Shown here piece by piece: positions 17,901-25,106 of a stretch of 44,127 nucleotides of DNA. The notes under the pieces were generated by a model. That model ran no database searches. It had not been told where the DNA came from and saw only the letters and a list, made by a program, of their open reading frames with translations. This DNA comes from Streptomyces sp. ISL-96. Lineage in GTDB: Bacteria > Actinomycetota > Actinomycetes > Streptomycetales > Streptomycetaceae. The first letter of the stretch is position 1, and every line of letters starts with the position of its first letter. Made by a program: the position numbers and the translations under genes. The stretch is from contig NZ_JAGGPA010000054.1 of NCBI RefSeq assembly GCF_018614035.1, positions 1-44,127 of the forward strand, read 5' to 3'.

Positions 17901-19232
17901 GCCTCGGGGCTGGCCGCATTGCGCGAGAGCCTCGGCTCCAGCCCGCAGGAGGTGCACGACCGTCTTGAGGCAGCCGAACGGGAGCTGAAGCAGACCAAGG
18001 CGGTCCTGCAGCGCACCAACAGCCAGGTACTCGACCTGACCGGCCAGGTGGCCGCGGCCAAGGAGAAGGCGCAGGGCGCCCGGGAGAAAGCGCAAGAGGC
18101 ACGGGCGGCCCTCGTCCAGCAAGCCAAAGCGCTGCACCGGCGCCTGAGCCATCCGGCTCTGGCCGTGGCTCTGGTGCCGGGCACGGTTGGTCCTGCGGTA
18201 CTGCTATCGGCGAGCCCCGGTGCGGACGACGTCCTGGCGGCGGTGCGCGAGGTGAGGGCAGCGGTGCAGCGGCCGGACAGCACCGCCGATGCCACCGCGC
18301 TGGTACGTGCCCAGTCGGTACTGGAACGCAACACCGCGGGCGCCTACGACGTGACCGTCACGATCGAGGACGACCTGCATGTCGTAGAACTGACAGATGC
18401 CGGCGGACGGCGCCACATCGCCGATGCCGCAGCCGAACTGCGGGAACGACGCGACCGCGGACGCAGCGCACTGACCCAGCGTGAGCGCACGGCCTTTCAC
18501 AACTTCGTCCTGGGCGGGATGGCCGAAGAGCTCCGCAACCGCATCCTCGAGGCCGAAAGCCTGATCAAGGCGATGAACACCTCGCTTCAGCCCATCACCA
18601 CAAGCCACGGCATCGGCGTCAAGATCCGCTGGCGCCTGGCCGATTCGGCCAACGAGCACATCACCCGGGTCAAAGAGCTGATGAAACGCGACGTCCATGT
18701 GCTGCGCGAAGCGGAGTCCGAAGAACTCATCAGCCGGCTCAAGGCACTCGTGGACACCGCCTACAGCGACGACCCCCAGGCCGGATACGCCACCCACCTG
18801 CACACGGCTCTCGACTACCGGGCCTGGCACGTCGTAGACGCCTTCATCACCGGTCCCGAACCCGGCCAGGAACGCAAGATCAGCCGCCGGGCCAAGCTCT
18901 CGCAGGGCGAGACCCGCTTCGTGTCCTACGTGACCCTGTTCGCCGCCGCCGACGCCTACCTCAGCAGCCTGCCCGACACCGGCCGCGCCCTGCGGCTGAT
19001 CCTCCTGGACGACGCATTCGCCAAAGTCGACCACCGCACCATCGGCGAACTGATGGCGCTTCTGGTCCGCCTGGACCTCGACTTCGTCATGACCGGCCAC
19101 GCCCTGTGGGGATTCTTCGCCGAGGTTCCCGCCCTGGACACCTACGAAGTGCGGCGCGCCGAAGGCACCGCGGCCGTGACCACCCACGTCCACTGGGACG
19201 GCCGCAACCGCCACCTGCACGCCGCATCATGA
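14994..19232 (+). CDS. jetC: JetC-like SMC/MukB-type ATPase (TIGR02680)
   Basis: 1412 residues; ATG at 14994 overlaps the jetB stop. Walker A RGSNGSGKS (about 58-66) lies in a MukB-like head (WFYFDQRFDLSGGRLVLRG). Long Ala/Arg/Glu coiled coils fill about residues 290-1150. The C-terminal head has KLSQGETRFVSYVTLF (signature) and LRLILLDDAFAKVDHRT (Walker B), then FVMTGHALWGF. In Wadjet this motor reels in DNA and detects small circles, which JetD then cuts. A Pro/Glu-rich break near residue 440 (EVREPEPVVEPVRTTADADP) interrupts the first arm and may be a hinge or elbow. There is no CXXC hook, unlike the Rad50-type neighbour. Confidence 0.92.
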   Translation: MSALAFPGPRTPDSPAGGQAPARAAHPYRWRLNRAGIVNVWFYFDQRFDLSGGRLVLRGSNGSGKSRALEMLLPFVLDADRRRMDATGSGKVRLEDLMRAGGDGQANRLGYVWLELTRDVEDADGEQRTEFLTAGALIRFSHSAAEAKAWYFLTPLRVDEDLVLLDTSRVPQSKEGLAAVIGADRLTSSPDVHRDRVRTAVFGLHGDQGRERYTGLLQLLHTLRSPDVGNRIDEGRLPQILSDALPPLSDKAIATAGEELDGLEETRAALARLETAYGHVADFLRVYTRYATGVCIAAGDRTQSAAVLARDTDTRAAQREKTHLQLVRDHADAVAEVRELDGYRDELEATVAGIRQSSEYRAARELSERLSTLQALEAAARNAMATAEGARDEEQRTADACNEAAQDAKSAAEEAARIVQQVGELLAGAGLNTPLPAAPHVEVREPEPVVEPVRTTADADPEPVSRPAALRLVPALDDIAATIDALLGAIPALRAAAATRAQQAAVRAGEARELVSALEKVRRAQDRAEDATEDAVEAEGKAEQAEARRDEAAVKLAVDWRTWTASARSQRLLGDVDWHGTAVAALLDDVEALAGDVPAGPDADRELARLDALAHQVAAPARALHAQQTAALAAQAQQDNAQREQLLAEAGELRRERDVPPPMPDWLDSPAVGAPALWQLLEFRPEVDAGVRTGVEGALLASGLLYGVLTQDGDVVAESGQLLLGAGGPPALRSLRTLLVPAGSDSREVARVNAVLDQIALSPGHPTWVVPDGSWGNGPLRGRHLPASARYIGARARAAVRAARLAEIDVLLEQLQQAAQERSEQQDTLEAGLRDLESHLVEAPRSVQLATLRLQAASARTDAVAARRQAGALAEEAQRMQRAWTARQHSHREVCTALGMPDDAEGLRTTQACAERSQTMCRDVDRSGEAVKKHLARRQLLLARLRTVRDRRSEAEGHAESAGLDWSREASGLAALRESLGSSPQEVHDRLEAAERELKQTKAVLQRTNSQVLDLTGQVAAAKEKAQGAREKAQEARAALVQQAKALHRRLSHPALAVALVPGTVGPAVLLSASPGADDVLAAVREVRAAVQRPDSTADATALVRAQSVLERNTAGAYDVTVTIEDDLHVVELTDAGGRRHIADAAAELRERRDRGRSALTQRERTAFHNFVLGGMAEELRNRILEAESLIKAMNTSLQPITTSHGIGVKIRWRLADSANEHITRVKELMKRDVHVLREAESEELISRLKALVDTAYSDDPQAGYATHLHTALDYRAWHVVDAFITGPEPGQERKISRRAKLSQGETRFVSYVTLFAAADAYLSSLPDTGRALRLILLDDAFAKVDHRTIGELMALLVRLDLDFVMTGHALWGFFAEVPALDTYEVRRAEGTAAVTTHVHWDGRNRHLHAAS

Positions 19233-20548
19233 CCGCTCATCCCCTCCCCCAGCTCCCCGCCCCCGTCCGCAGCTACCTCGACGACCCCAGCCTCACCGCG
19301 CTGTGGGCGGCGGCCCGCAAACGACTGGAGCGCAACCGCCTGGCCCCCACCGGCACCGTGCAGGCCCAGCTCGACACCGAAGGCGCCAAGCGGCTCGGAG
19401 GACTGCTCGGCACCCGGCTCGAGCCCGGTCTGCGCCGCATCCAACTGGGCGCCCTGGACGTGGCCTTGAGGGCATCGGCCGCCCAATGCGGCCTCGTCAG
19501 TGTCGTGGCGGAGCTGACCGGCCGGCCCCTACAGGACCGGATGTCGGCCAAAGAGGCACAGCAGACAGCGTGGACGGCGTTCTGGCAGCAGCTGGACGGC
19601 GACATCACCGGTGCAGGCCTGGCCCACGCGGGCTGGATCGCCGACTGGCTCGGGGAGTTGAGGAGCACCGGCATCCTCACCCGGGCCGGCATCGAAGCGG
19701 CCGCTACCGCCCTCAGCAGCGCCGTACGCACTATCGCCGCACTCACGAATACACCCCTTTACTCCCCGGTCGGAACCGGAGCAGAGGCTGTGAAGCAGTG
19801 GGAGCTGAGCGAGCTCGCCGCGCACACGACCGGCGACGCCCACGGGCTCGACGAGGGCCGCCTCACCAGTATCCTGGTCCTCAAGGCCATTGCCGCAGCC
19901 TGCACACTGCCGTCGCCCGACTCGGCCGCAAACCGCCGGCTGCTGTGGGAGCGGGTGGGCGTCAGCACAGACTCCCTGTCCGGGACCGTCATGGTGTGGA
20001 AGCTGGACCCGCCCGGAACCCATCCCTGGGCGATGATGATGCGCACGCGCAACGATCTGTCGCTGGTGACGCACCTGACCCTTCAAGAGCTGCGCACTGT
20101 CCCCGATGTCGCGCTGACAGTGCCGGGGGCAACCGTGTATGTCTGCGAGAACCCGCAAGTGCTTCAGGCAGCCGCGCGGTATGGCCTGCCCGGCGTCCTG
20201 GTGTGCGGCAGCGGCAACCCGTCTGCGGCGGGGTGGGAACTACTGCGGCGGCTCGTCGCCAGCAGAGCAGACGTCGCCTACCACGGCGACTTCGACTGGC
20301 CCGGCGTCGCCATCGCTGAACGGGTGATCCGGCTGGGCGCTCGCCCCTGGCGCATGCACAGCACGGACTACCTCGACGCACTGGCAGAACTGCCCGCCGA
20401 CCGACTTACCCCACTGACGGGGGCCTCTGCGCCCTCGCCCTGGGATCCGCAGCTTGAGACCATGATGGCTCAACGAGGCCTCGCTGTTCACGAAGAAGCA
20501 CAGCTGGGCCGACTTCTACACGACGTGCGTCACGCTACATCCAGGTGA
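19229..20548 (+). CDS. jetD: JetD-like Toprim nuclease of Wadjet (DUF2399/TIGR02679)
   Basis: 439 residues. ATG at 19229 overlaps the jetC stop (ATGA); the frame is open further upstream only because it shadows jetC. The N-terminal half (helical, LAPTGTVQAQLDTEGAKRLG) precedes a Toprim-like C-terminus: TVYVCENPQVLQAAA (catalytic Glu), LVCGSGNPSAAGWELL, then VAYHGDFDWPGVAIAERVI (DxD). This is the TIGR02679 pattern, related to topoisomerase VI A/Spo11 nucleases, and is the subunit that cleaves the extruded plasmid. All expected acidic residues are present, so the system looks intact. The stop codon lies in the loop side of a short hairpin (CAGGTG/CACCTG, 20542-20558), too weak to call a terminator. 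Confidence 0.9.
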   Translation: MTAHPLPQLPAPVRSYLDDPSLTALWAAARKRLERNRLAPTGTVQAQLDTEGAKRLGGLLGTRLEPGLRRIQLGALDVALRASAAQCGLVSVVAELTGRPLQDRMSAKEAQQTAWTAFWQQLDGDITGAGLAHAGWIADWLGELRSTGILTRAGIEAAATALSSAVRTIAALTNTPLYSPVGTGAEAVKQWELSELAAHTTGDAHGLDEGRLTSILVLKAIAAACTLPSPDSAANRRLLWERVGVSTDSLSGTVMVWKLDPPGTHPWAMMMRTRNDLSLVTHLTLQELRTVPDVALTVPGATVYVCENPQVLQAAARYGLPGVLVCGSGNPSAAGWELLRRLVASRADVAYHGDFDWPGVAIAERVIRLGARPWRMHSTDYLDALAELPADRLTPLTGASAPSPWDPQLETMMAQRGLAVHEEAQLGRLLHDVRHATSR

Positions 20549-20969
20549 CGCCCACCTGCGGCCGACTTGACGATTCGGGTGGCCGGGTCGTGAGGTGCAC
20601 AGTGGTGACGGACTGCTGGGTCATGGTGCTTCGCAGCAGGCCGGGAGAGCATGCTCGGCAGTCGCTGGTCGGGGTGTCCCCGTAGCGCGACGTGGCCGCG
20701 CGGACGCGGTCGGAGCGGCTATGAGAGTCACTGTGGTTTACCGCCGCGCCAGTGACCCTCACTTCTGTCCCCGCTTGACCGTGGGTCCCCATCAGCCCCT
20801 CCAGGAGAGCCGCACGGCTGCAGCAAGCATGACGCGGCGGCCGCACCAGCAGCAATCCGATTCAAGGCAGCCGGGCAGTCCCCTGTCCTCAGACAGCCGA
20901 TCCGGTACGGCGCCGGGGTCGAACAGATGGGGCAGCGGGGATGTCAGTCCTCAATGCGATGATGCGTAC
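20549..20969. other. Intergenic region downstream of jetD
   Basis: 421 bp. The frame of the following gene is open back to 20595, but the upstream sequence is Arg/Ser/Gln-rich, lacks a credible start and does not look coding. Presumably it holds the promoter for the two-gene operon starting at 20970; I cannot pick out a -10/-35 pair with confidence. Confidence 0.4.
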
Positions 20970-21386
20970 GTGACGGGACGGGCGAGGATTGTGGTGTGGC
21001 TGCTGGCGGTGCTGTGCGGCCTGGCGGCGGTAGTGCTGGGCGTCGTCGCGGCCGTGGCCGATATCGACACGGCTGGTCAGGTGGCAAGCGTGGCTGGTTC
21101 GGTCGCAGGTCTGGTCGGGGTTGCGCTGAGTTGCTACACGCTTCTGCGGCCGTCTGCGGTCGGCGGCCATGGAGCGGCGGCGACAGCGGCGGGAGCGCGA
21201 TCCGTCGCGGCTGGCGGCAGCATCGGACGAGTGGTTACCGGTGATCGCGTCGCTCTCACCGCACCCGCTGCGGCACCTCCGGCAGCAGCAGGGATGTCCG
21301 GTTCGGCGCAGGCGATGGGTGAGCGAGGCGTCGCGGCGGCCGGCGGGGTCGGCGAGGCCTTCACCGGAGACGACGCGCGCGCATGA
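20970..21386 (+). CDS. Two-TM protein with two copies of a Gly-rich signalling-like motif
   Basis: 138 residues from GTG at 20970. Two hydrophobic helices (about 7-30, IVVWLLAVLCGLAAVVLGVV; about 38-59, ASVAGSVAGLVGVALSCYTL) are followed by a Gly/Ala-rich tail with two related units: ARSVAAGGSIGRVVTGD (76-92) and ERGVAAAGGVGEAFTGD (118-134). The same motif opens the next protein. Small two-helix membrane proteins of this type often precede NLR-like genes in actinomycetes. The layout matches what is described for bacterial amyloid-signalling motifs (BASS), where an effector and its NLR share a short motif; here the effector domain would be the membrane hairpin. That role is inference. The stop overlaps the next start (ATGA). 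Confidence 0.75.
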   Translation: MTGRARIVVWLLAVLCGLAAVVLGVVAAVADIDTAGQVASVAGSVAGLVGVALSCYTLLRPSAVGGHGAAATAAGARSVAAGGSIGRVVTGDRVALTAPAAAPPAAAGMSGSAQAMGERGVAAAGGVGEAFTGDDARA

Positions 21387-23803
21387 ATCCGTGGCAGAGG
21401 AAGCCCAAACCAGCTCCCGAATCGCACAACTCGCCTGCTGACCGGCAGTCCTTGAGGCCGGATGCCGACGTGGCGGCGTCCGGCCTGCGCTCTGTTGCGG
21501 CCGCCGGGAGCATAGGTGCAGTCACCACAGGCGACTACAGCCCTCTGACGGTCAGCGTGTACCCGCCCGCGCCGGCGCCGACCGCGCTGGCCTCCCTTCC
21601 CGCTGCACCCTCGATGCTCAGCGGCCGGGACACTGAGGTGGATCAGGTTCTGTCGGTCCTGCGGCCGCACAGCGGGGCACCGCAGCAGGACGTGGATCGC
21701 TCAGGGGTTGGGCCGATCGCTGCCTCGGCTGCGGATGATGTCGTACCGCCCGTGCTGGTGACCTCAGTCGCCGGGCTTGCCGGTGTGGGCAAGACGGCAC
21801 TCGCCCTGGCCTGCGGGCATGCCGCCGCCGAGGCCGGCTGGTTCACCGGCAGCCTCTTCGTCGACCTGCATGGATACGACGAGAGCCCGGTGCAGCCAGG
21901 ACAGGCTCTGGAGGCGCTCCTGCGGGCCCTCGGCGTCGACCCGACTGGCATTCCTGCAGCGGCTGAGGAACGGGCAACGTTGTACCGGTCCGCGCTGGAA
22001 GACCGGGCCGACCAGGGACAACGTCTGCTCATCGTGGCCGACAATGCCGCCAGTGCCGACCAGGTCCGTCTCCTACTCCCCGGCAGCCGCCGGCACCAAG
22101 TCCTGATCACTTCCCGGCACACCCTGCCGACACTTAACGCGCGGCTCGTGGATCTTGCCGTGCTCAGCCCCGAGGCGGCGGTGGCACTCCTGCGGCATGC
22201 CCTGCAGAGAGCCAACCCTGCCGACCGACGCGTCCTGGGTGCCGCAGACGGTGTCGAGGAACTGGCCGGCCTGTGCGGGTACCTGCCGCTGGCCCTGCAC
22301 ATCAGCGCCGCTCTGCTGATCCTGGAACCCGACCAGGCCATCGCCGAACTCGCGGCCGAGCTGGCCACGGCCCGGTCACGACTGAGCCTCCTGGACGACG
22401 GAGAACGGGCTGTCCGTGCCTCCTTCGATCTCTCCTACCGTCGGCTTCCTCCGGATCATGCCGAACTCTTTCGTCTCCTCGCGCTCAATCCCGGTCCCGA
22501 CATCGGCCTTGAAGCAGTGGCAGTGCTGGCGGCCCGCCCGCTGTCGGCCGTCCGCACCATGCTCCGCGCTCTCGTCCAGGCGCACCTGCTCGATTGTGTG
22601 AACAGGCGCTGGTCGATGCACGACCTCGTCCGCGACTACGCCACCGAATTCGTGCACGACACCCAGCAGGCTGCAGCAACTGGTGCCGGAGGAGAAGGCA
22701 CGCCGGGTGCGGTAGGGGCCCACGCTCAGGCACGCAGCCGACTGCTTGAGCACTACACCACAACTGCCCTCGCGGCGAGCGCACACCTCACCTTGGGGGC
22801 ACACTCATCTGCGCCAGGCGAATTCGCCGATCAAGACGAGGCGCTGGCCTGGCTGGACAGCGAGCGTGTCAACCTCACCGCGTCCGTGGCCGCCGCAGCC
22901 GCCATCGGGCACCAGGACATCGCTCTCCGACTCCCGGTGATCCTTTACGACTACCTCATCTGGCACGGGTACTTCGACGACTTGATCGCCGTGACGACGA
23001 TCGCGTGCAGCATTGCCCACCAAGCGGGAGCGCTCGCCGCCGAGGCAGGAGCGTGGAACAACCTCGGCATCGCCCTGGCCGAGGCCTCACGCTACGAGGA
23101 GGCTGTCCCCGCTCACAGGCGGGCCGCCGACCTCTTCGCCTCAATCGACAACCACAATGAACGCGGCAAGGCACTCAACGGGCTCGGTTCGGCCCTGCGC
23201 GATTGGGGGAAACCCGCCGACGCACTGCAGATCCACCAGGAAGCCCTGACGATCCAACGGGCTTGTGAAGACCTGCAGGAACAGGCCGCGGTACTGAACA
23301 ACCTGTCCCTTGACCACCAGGAGCTGGGGAACGTCGCAGCGGCGTGCGCCGCAGCAGAAGAGGCCGCCTCACTGTTCCAGCAACTCGGCGACACCACCAA
23401 CGAAGCGAAAGCGCTCTGCACGGCAGCATTCGCACTCCAGGCATCGGGACAGTCTAACGAAGCACAGGCCGTCTGCGAGCGGGCCATCGAAGCCGCCAGC
23501 TGCGCCGTGGGCAATCCCCACGACGAAGCGGCAATCCTGATGACCTGCGCCGAGTTGCTGACCGCCCTCACGCCACAGCAGCGGATTGCTTATCTACTGC
23601 AGGCCCAAGCAGCGTGCCAACGCGCCAACGCCCACGATCTGTACGCGCACACGCTGGGCGCCATCGGCCGGACATGGATCACCGCGGGCGACAGGAACCA
23701 GGCCACCGCTCATCTCACTCGTGCAGCACGCATGTTTGAAGACCTTGGTCTTACCAGCGAAGCGGACGACGTTCGGGAGCTGCTCTCACTGCTCCGCTCT
23801 TGA
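21383..23803 (+). CDS. NB-ARC (STAND) ATPase with TPR repeats, NLR-like
   Basis: 806 residues. The disordered N-terminus carries GLRSVAAAGSIGAVTTGD (34-51), the motif seen twice in the coupled upstream protein. An NB-ARC module follows: Walker A GLAGVGKT (131-138), Walker B-like RLLIVADNAAS, sensor LITSRHTLPT, the GLPL-type LCGYLPLALHI and WSMHDLVRDYA (MHD-like). From about residue 480 there are tandem TPR units (AAEAGAWNNLGIALAEASR, then several A-L-x-x-L-G repeats) to the end. Such proteins are molecular switches: the repeats sense a trigger, the NB-ARC oligomerises and the N-terminus recruits an effector. AfsR-type regulators share NB-ARC-TPR, but this protein has no winged-helix DNA-binding domain, which favours a defence or signalling role. 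Confidence 0.85.
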   Translation: MNPWQRKPKPAPESHNSPADRQSLRPDADVAASGLRSVAAAGSIGAVTTGDYSPLTVSVYPPAPAPTALASLPAAPSMLSGRDTEVDQVLSVLRPHSGAPQQDVDRSGVGPIAASAADDVVPPVLVTSVAGLAGVGKTALALACGHAAAEAGWFTGSLFVDLHGYDESPVQPGQALEALLRALGVDPTGIPAAAEERATLYRSALEDRADQGQRLLIVADNAASADQVRLLLPGSRRHQVLITSRHTLPTLNARLVDLAVLSPEAAVALLRHALQRANPADRRVLGAADGVEELAGLCGYLPLALHISAALLILEPDQAIAELAAELATARSRLSLLDDGERAVRASFDLSYRRLPPDHAELFRLLALNPGPDIGLEAVAVLAARPLSAVRTMLRALVQAHLLDCVNRRWSMHDLVRDYATEFVHDTQQAAATGAGGEGTPGAVGAHAQARSRLLEHYTTTALAASAHLTLGAHSSAPGEFADQDEALAWLDSERVNLTASVAAAAAIGHQDIALRLPVILYDYLIWHGYFDDLIAVTTIACSIAHQAGALAAEAGAWNNLGIALAEASRYEEAVPAHRRAADLFASIDNHNERGKALNGLGSALRDWGKPADALQIHQEALTIQRACEDLQEQAAVLNNLSLDHQELGNVAAACAAAEEAASLFQQLGDTTNEAKALCTAAFALQASGQSNEAQAVCERAIEAASCAVGNPHDEAAILMTCAELLTALTPQQRIAYLLQAQAACQRANAHDLYAHTLGAIGRTWITAGDRNQATAHLTRAARMFEDLGLTSEADDVRELLSLLRS

Positions 23804-23927
23804 CCCGGCCGGACACCACGGCCGCCGGATTCCGTGCCCGCCGCCGCCACATGGTCGGCGAGGTTAGGGTGGCTGCTGCGGTGGCCCGAGGTGGGCACCG
23901 CGTGAACAAGGCGCGCTGGAGGTGAGC

Positions 23928-25106
23928 ATGGGGCTGCGCCCAACACACCTCGGCTACGCCTACCAGGACCTACTCACCGCGCTGCGCCTGGTGGACCTTG
24001 CGGTGGGACGCGCGGCATCGGTGCTGGTTGATACGAAGCTGTTCACCGGGGACCGGTTCGACGACATCACCTGCGAGTGGGGCAAGGGCAGCCGCGAGCG
24101 GCTGCAGATCAAGCACACGGACCACGACCGCGCGTTGTCGCTGGAGAGTTTCACGAAGGACAACCGAGGCCTGCGTCTGGATCTGCTCTTCTCCTCCATG
24201 GACCACGACCTCGCCTCGCATCCCGGTACCTCGCACCGCCTCGTGGTGCGCGACACGGAGCCGGAGGATCCCGAGCTGGCCCGGGTGCTGCGCCCAGTCC
24301 AGGCGAGTGCCGATCCTGGGCCTGCGCTGCACGGCCTGAGCAGCCAGCGGTTCCGGTTCGACGCCGCTGCGCTGCGAGCGCACGCTCCGTGGAAGGAGAT
24401 GCTCGCCGGGATCAGGGATGACCTGCTCGGCCGCGCCTGCGCCTCCCTGGTCGTCGACACGAATCTTCCGGCGTGCTCGCTCAACATCCGTGAGCCCGGA
24501 CCGGCCGAAGCGGCCTTGCTGCACCGCGTCACCGAAGAACTTGGTGCCGGGCGGCCGCCGAACCGGCACCGCACGCCTGAGGAGGTGGCGCTGGCTCTGA
24601 TCGAGACGGCCAAAACGGCGCGTAGCCGGGCGGGGACGGTGAGGGTCGAGGATCTGCTTCCGCGTCTGAGCCTGGAAGTCGATTTCGGAGCGGTCCATCG
24701 ACGGCGACGACGGGTGGGTCGATCAGGTCCGGTCCCAGGCCGCCGACTGGTTGTCCCGGCGGGGCTTCTTCACCGACCCCCGCGCCTTCCGGCACCTGCC
24801 CGAACTGCTGGCCGCCCTGGGCCGCGACGACGAACTGGCCCTGCTGATCGGGCCCGATTTCCTCTCCCGCGCGATTGCCGGACTGCAGTCCCCGCAGGCC
24901 GTCGTCCACACCCTGACCGTTGCCGCACGGCGGGCGGCGGTCCGCAACGACTGGCCCACGCTGGTGCGCTGCATCGAACTGAGCCGGGCGCGGGCGAACT
25001 ACGAGGACGAAGGCCTGCCGGGTTCCCTGGTGCCGTATGCGGATGTGCTGGTGGAGCTGGTGGAGCTGGTGGGAGCCGACCACTTGGCGGCAAGCCTGAT
25101 GTATGA
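23928..25106 (+). CDS. PD-(D/E)XK-like nuclease domain; N-terminal part of a frameshifted gene
   Basis: ATG at 23928 with GGAGGTG just upstream. Protein-like sequence runs to about 24698: GYAYQDLLTALRLVDLAVG, then FTGDRFDDITCEWGKG and ERLQIKHTDHDRALSLESF. The Gly-x-x-Tyr-Gln start, acidic DDI and QxKH strand match the restriction-endonuclease fold of Cap4/DUF4297-type dsDNA nucleases. Residues up to about 255 are helical. After about 24698 this frame turns Arg/Pro-rich (HRRRRRVGRSGPV) and is the shadow of the +1 frame, which carries the natural continuation (SIDGDDGWVDQVRSQAADW). A one-base gain or two-base loss near 24690-24700 therefore seems to split one gene of about 1386 codons. A sequencing error or real inactivation are both possible. 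Confidence 0.65.
   Translation: MGLRPTHLGYAYQDLLTALRLVDLAVGRAASVLVDTKLFTGDRFDDITCEWGKGSRERLQIKHTDHDRALSLESFTKDNRGLRLDLLFSSMDHDLASHPGTSHRLVVRDTEPEDPELARVLRPVQASADPGPALHGLSSQRFRFDAAALRAHAPWKEMLAGIRDDLLGRACASLVVDTNLPACSLNIREPGPAEAALLHRVTEELGAGRPPNRHRTPEEVALALIETAKTARSRAGTVRVEDLLPRLSLEVDFGAVHRRRRRVGRSGPVPGRRLVVPAGLLHRPPRLPAPARTAGRPGPRRRTGPADRARFPLPRDCRTAVPAGRRPHPDRCRTAGGGPQRLAHAGALHRTEPGAGELRGRRPAGFPGAVCGCAGGAGGAGGSRPLGGKPDV

Noticed and set aside
23804..23830. Hairpin CCGGCCG/CGGCCGCCGG as terminator of the NLR operon
   Set aside because: Short, GC-rich and imperfect with no T run; such pairs are common by chance in this composition.
24700..25106. C-terminal part of the 23928 reading frame as real protein
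   Set aside because: Arg/Pro-rich sequence typical of an off-frame shadow; the overlapping +1 frame is clearly the coding one.
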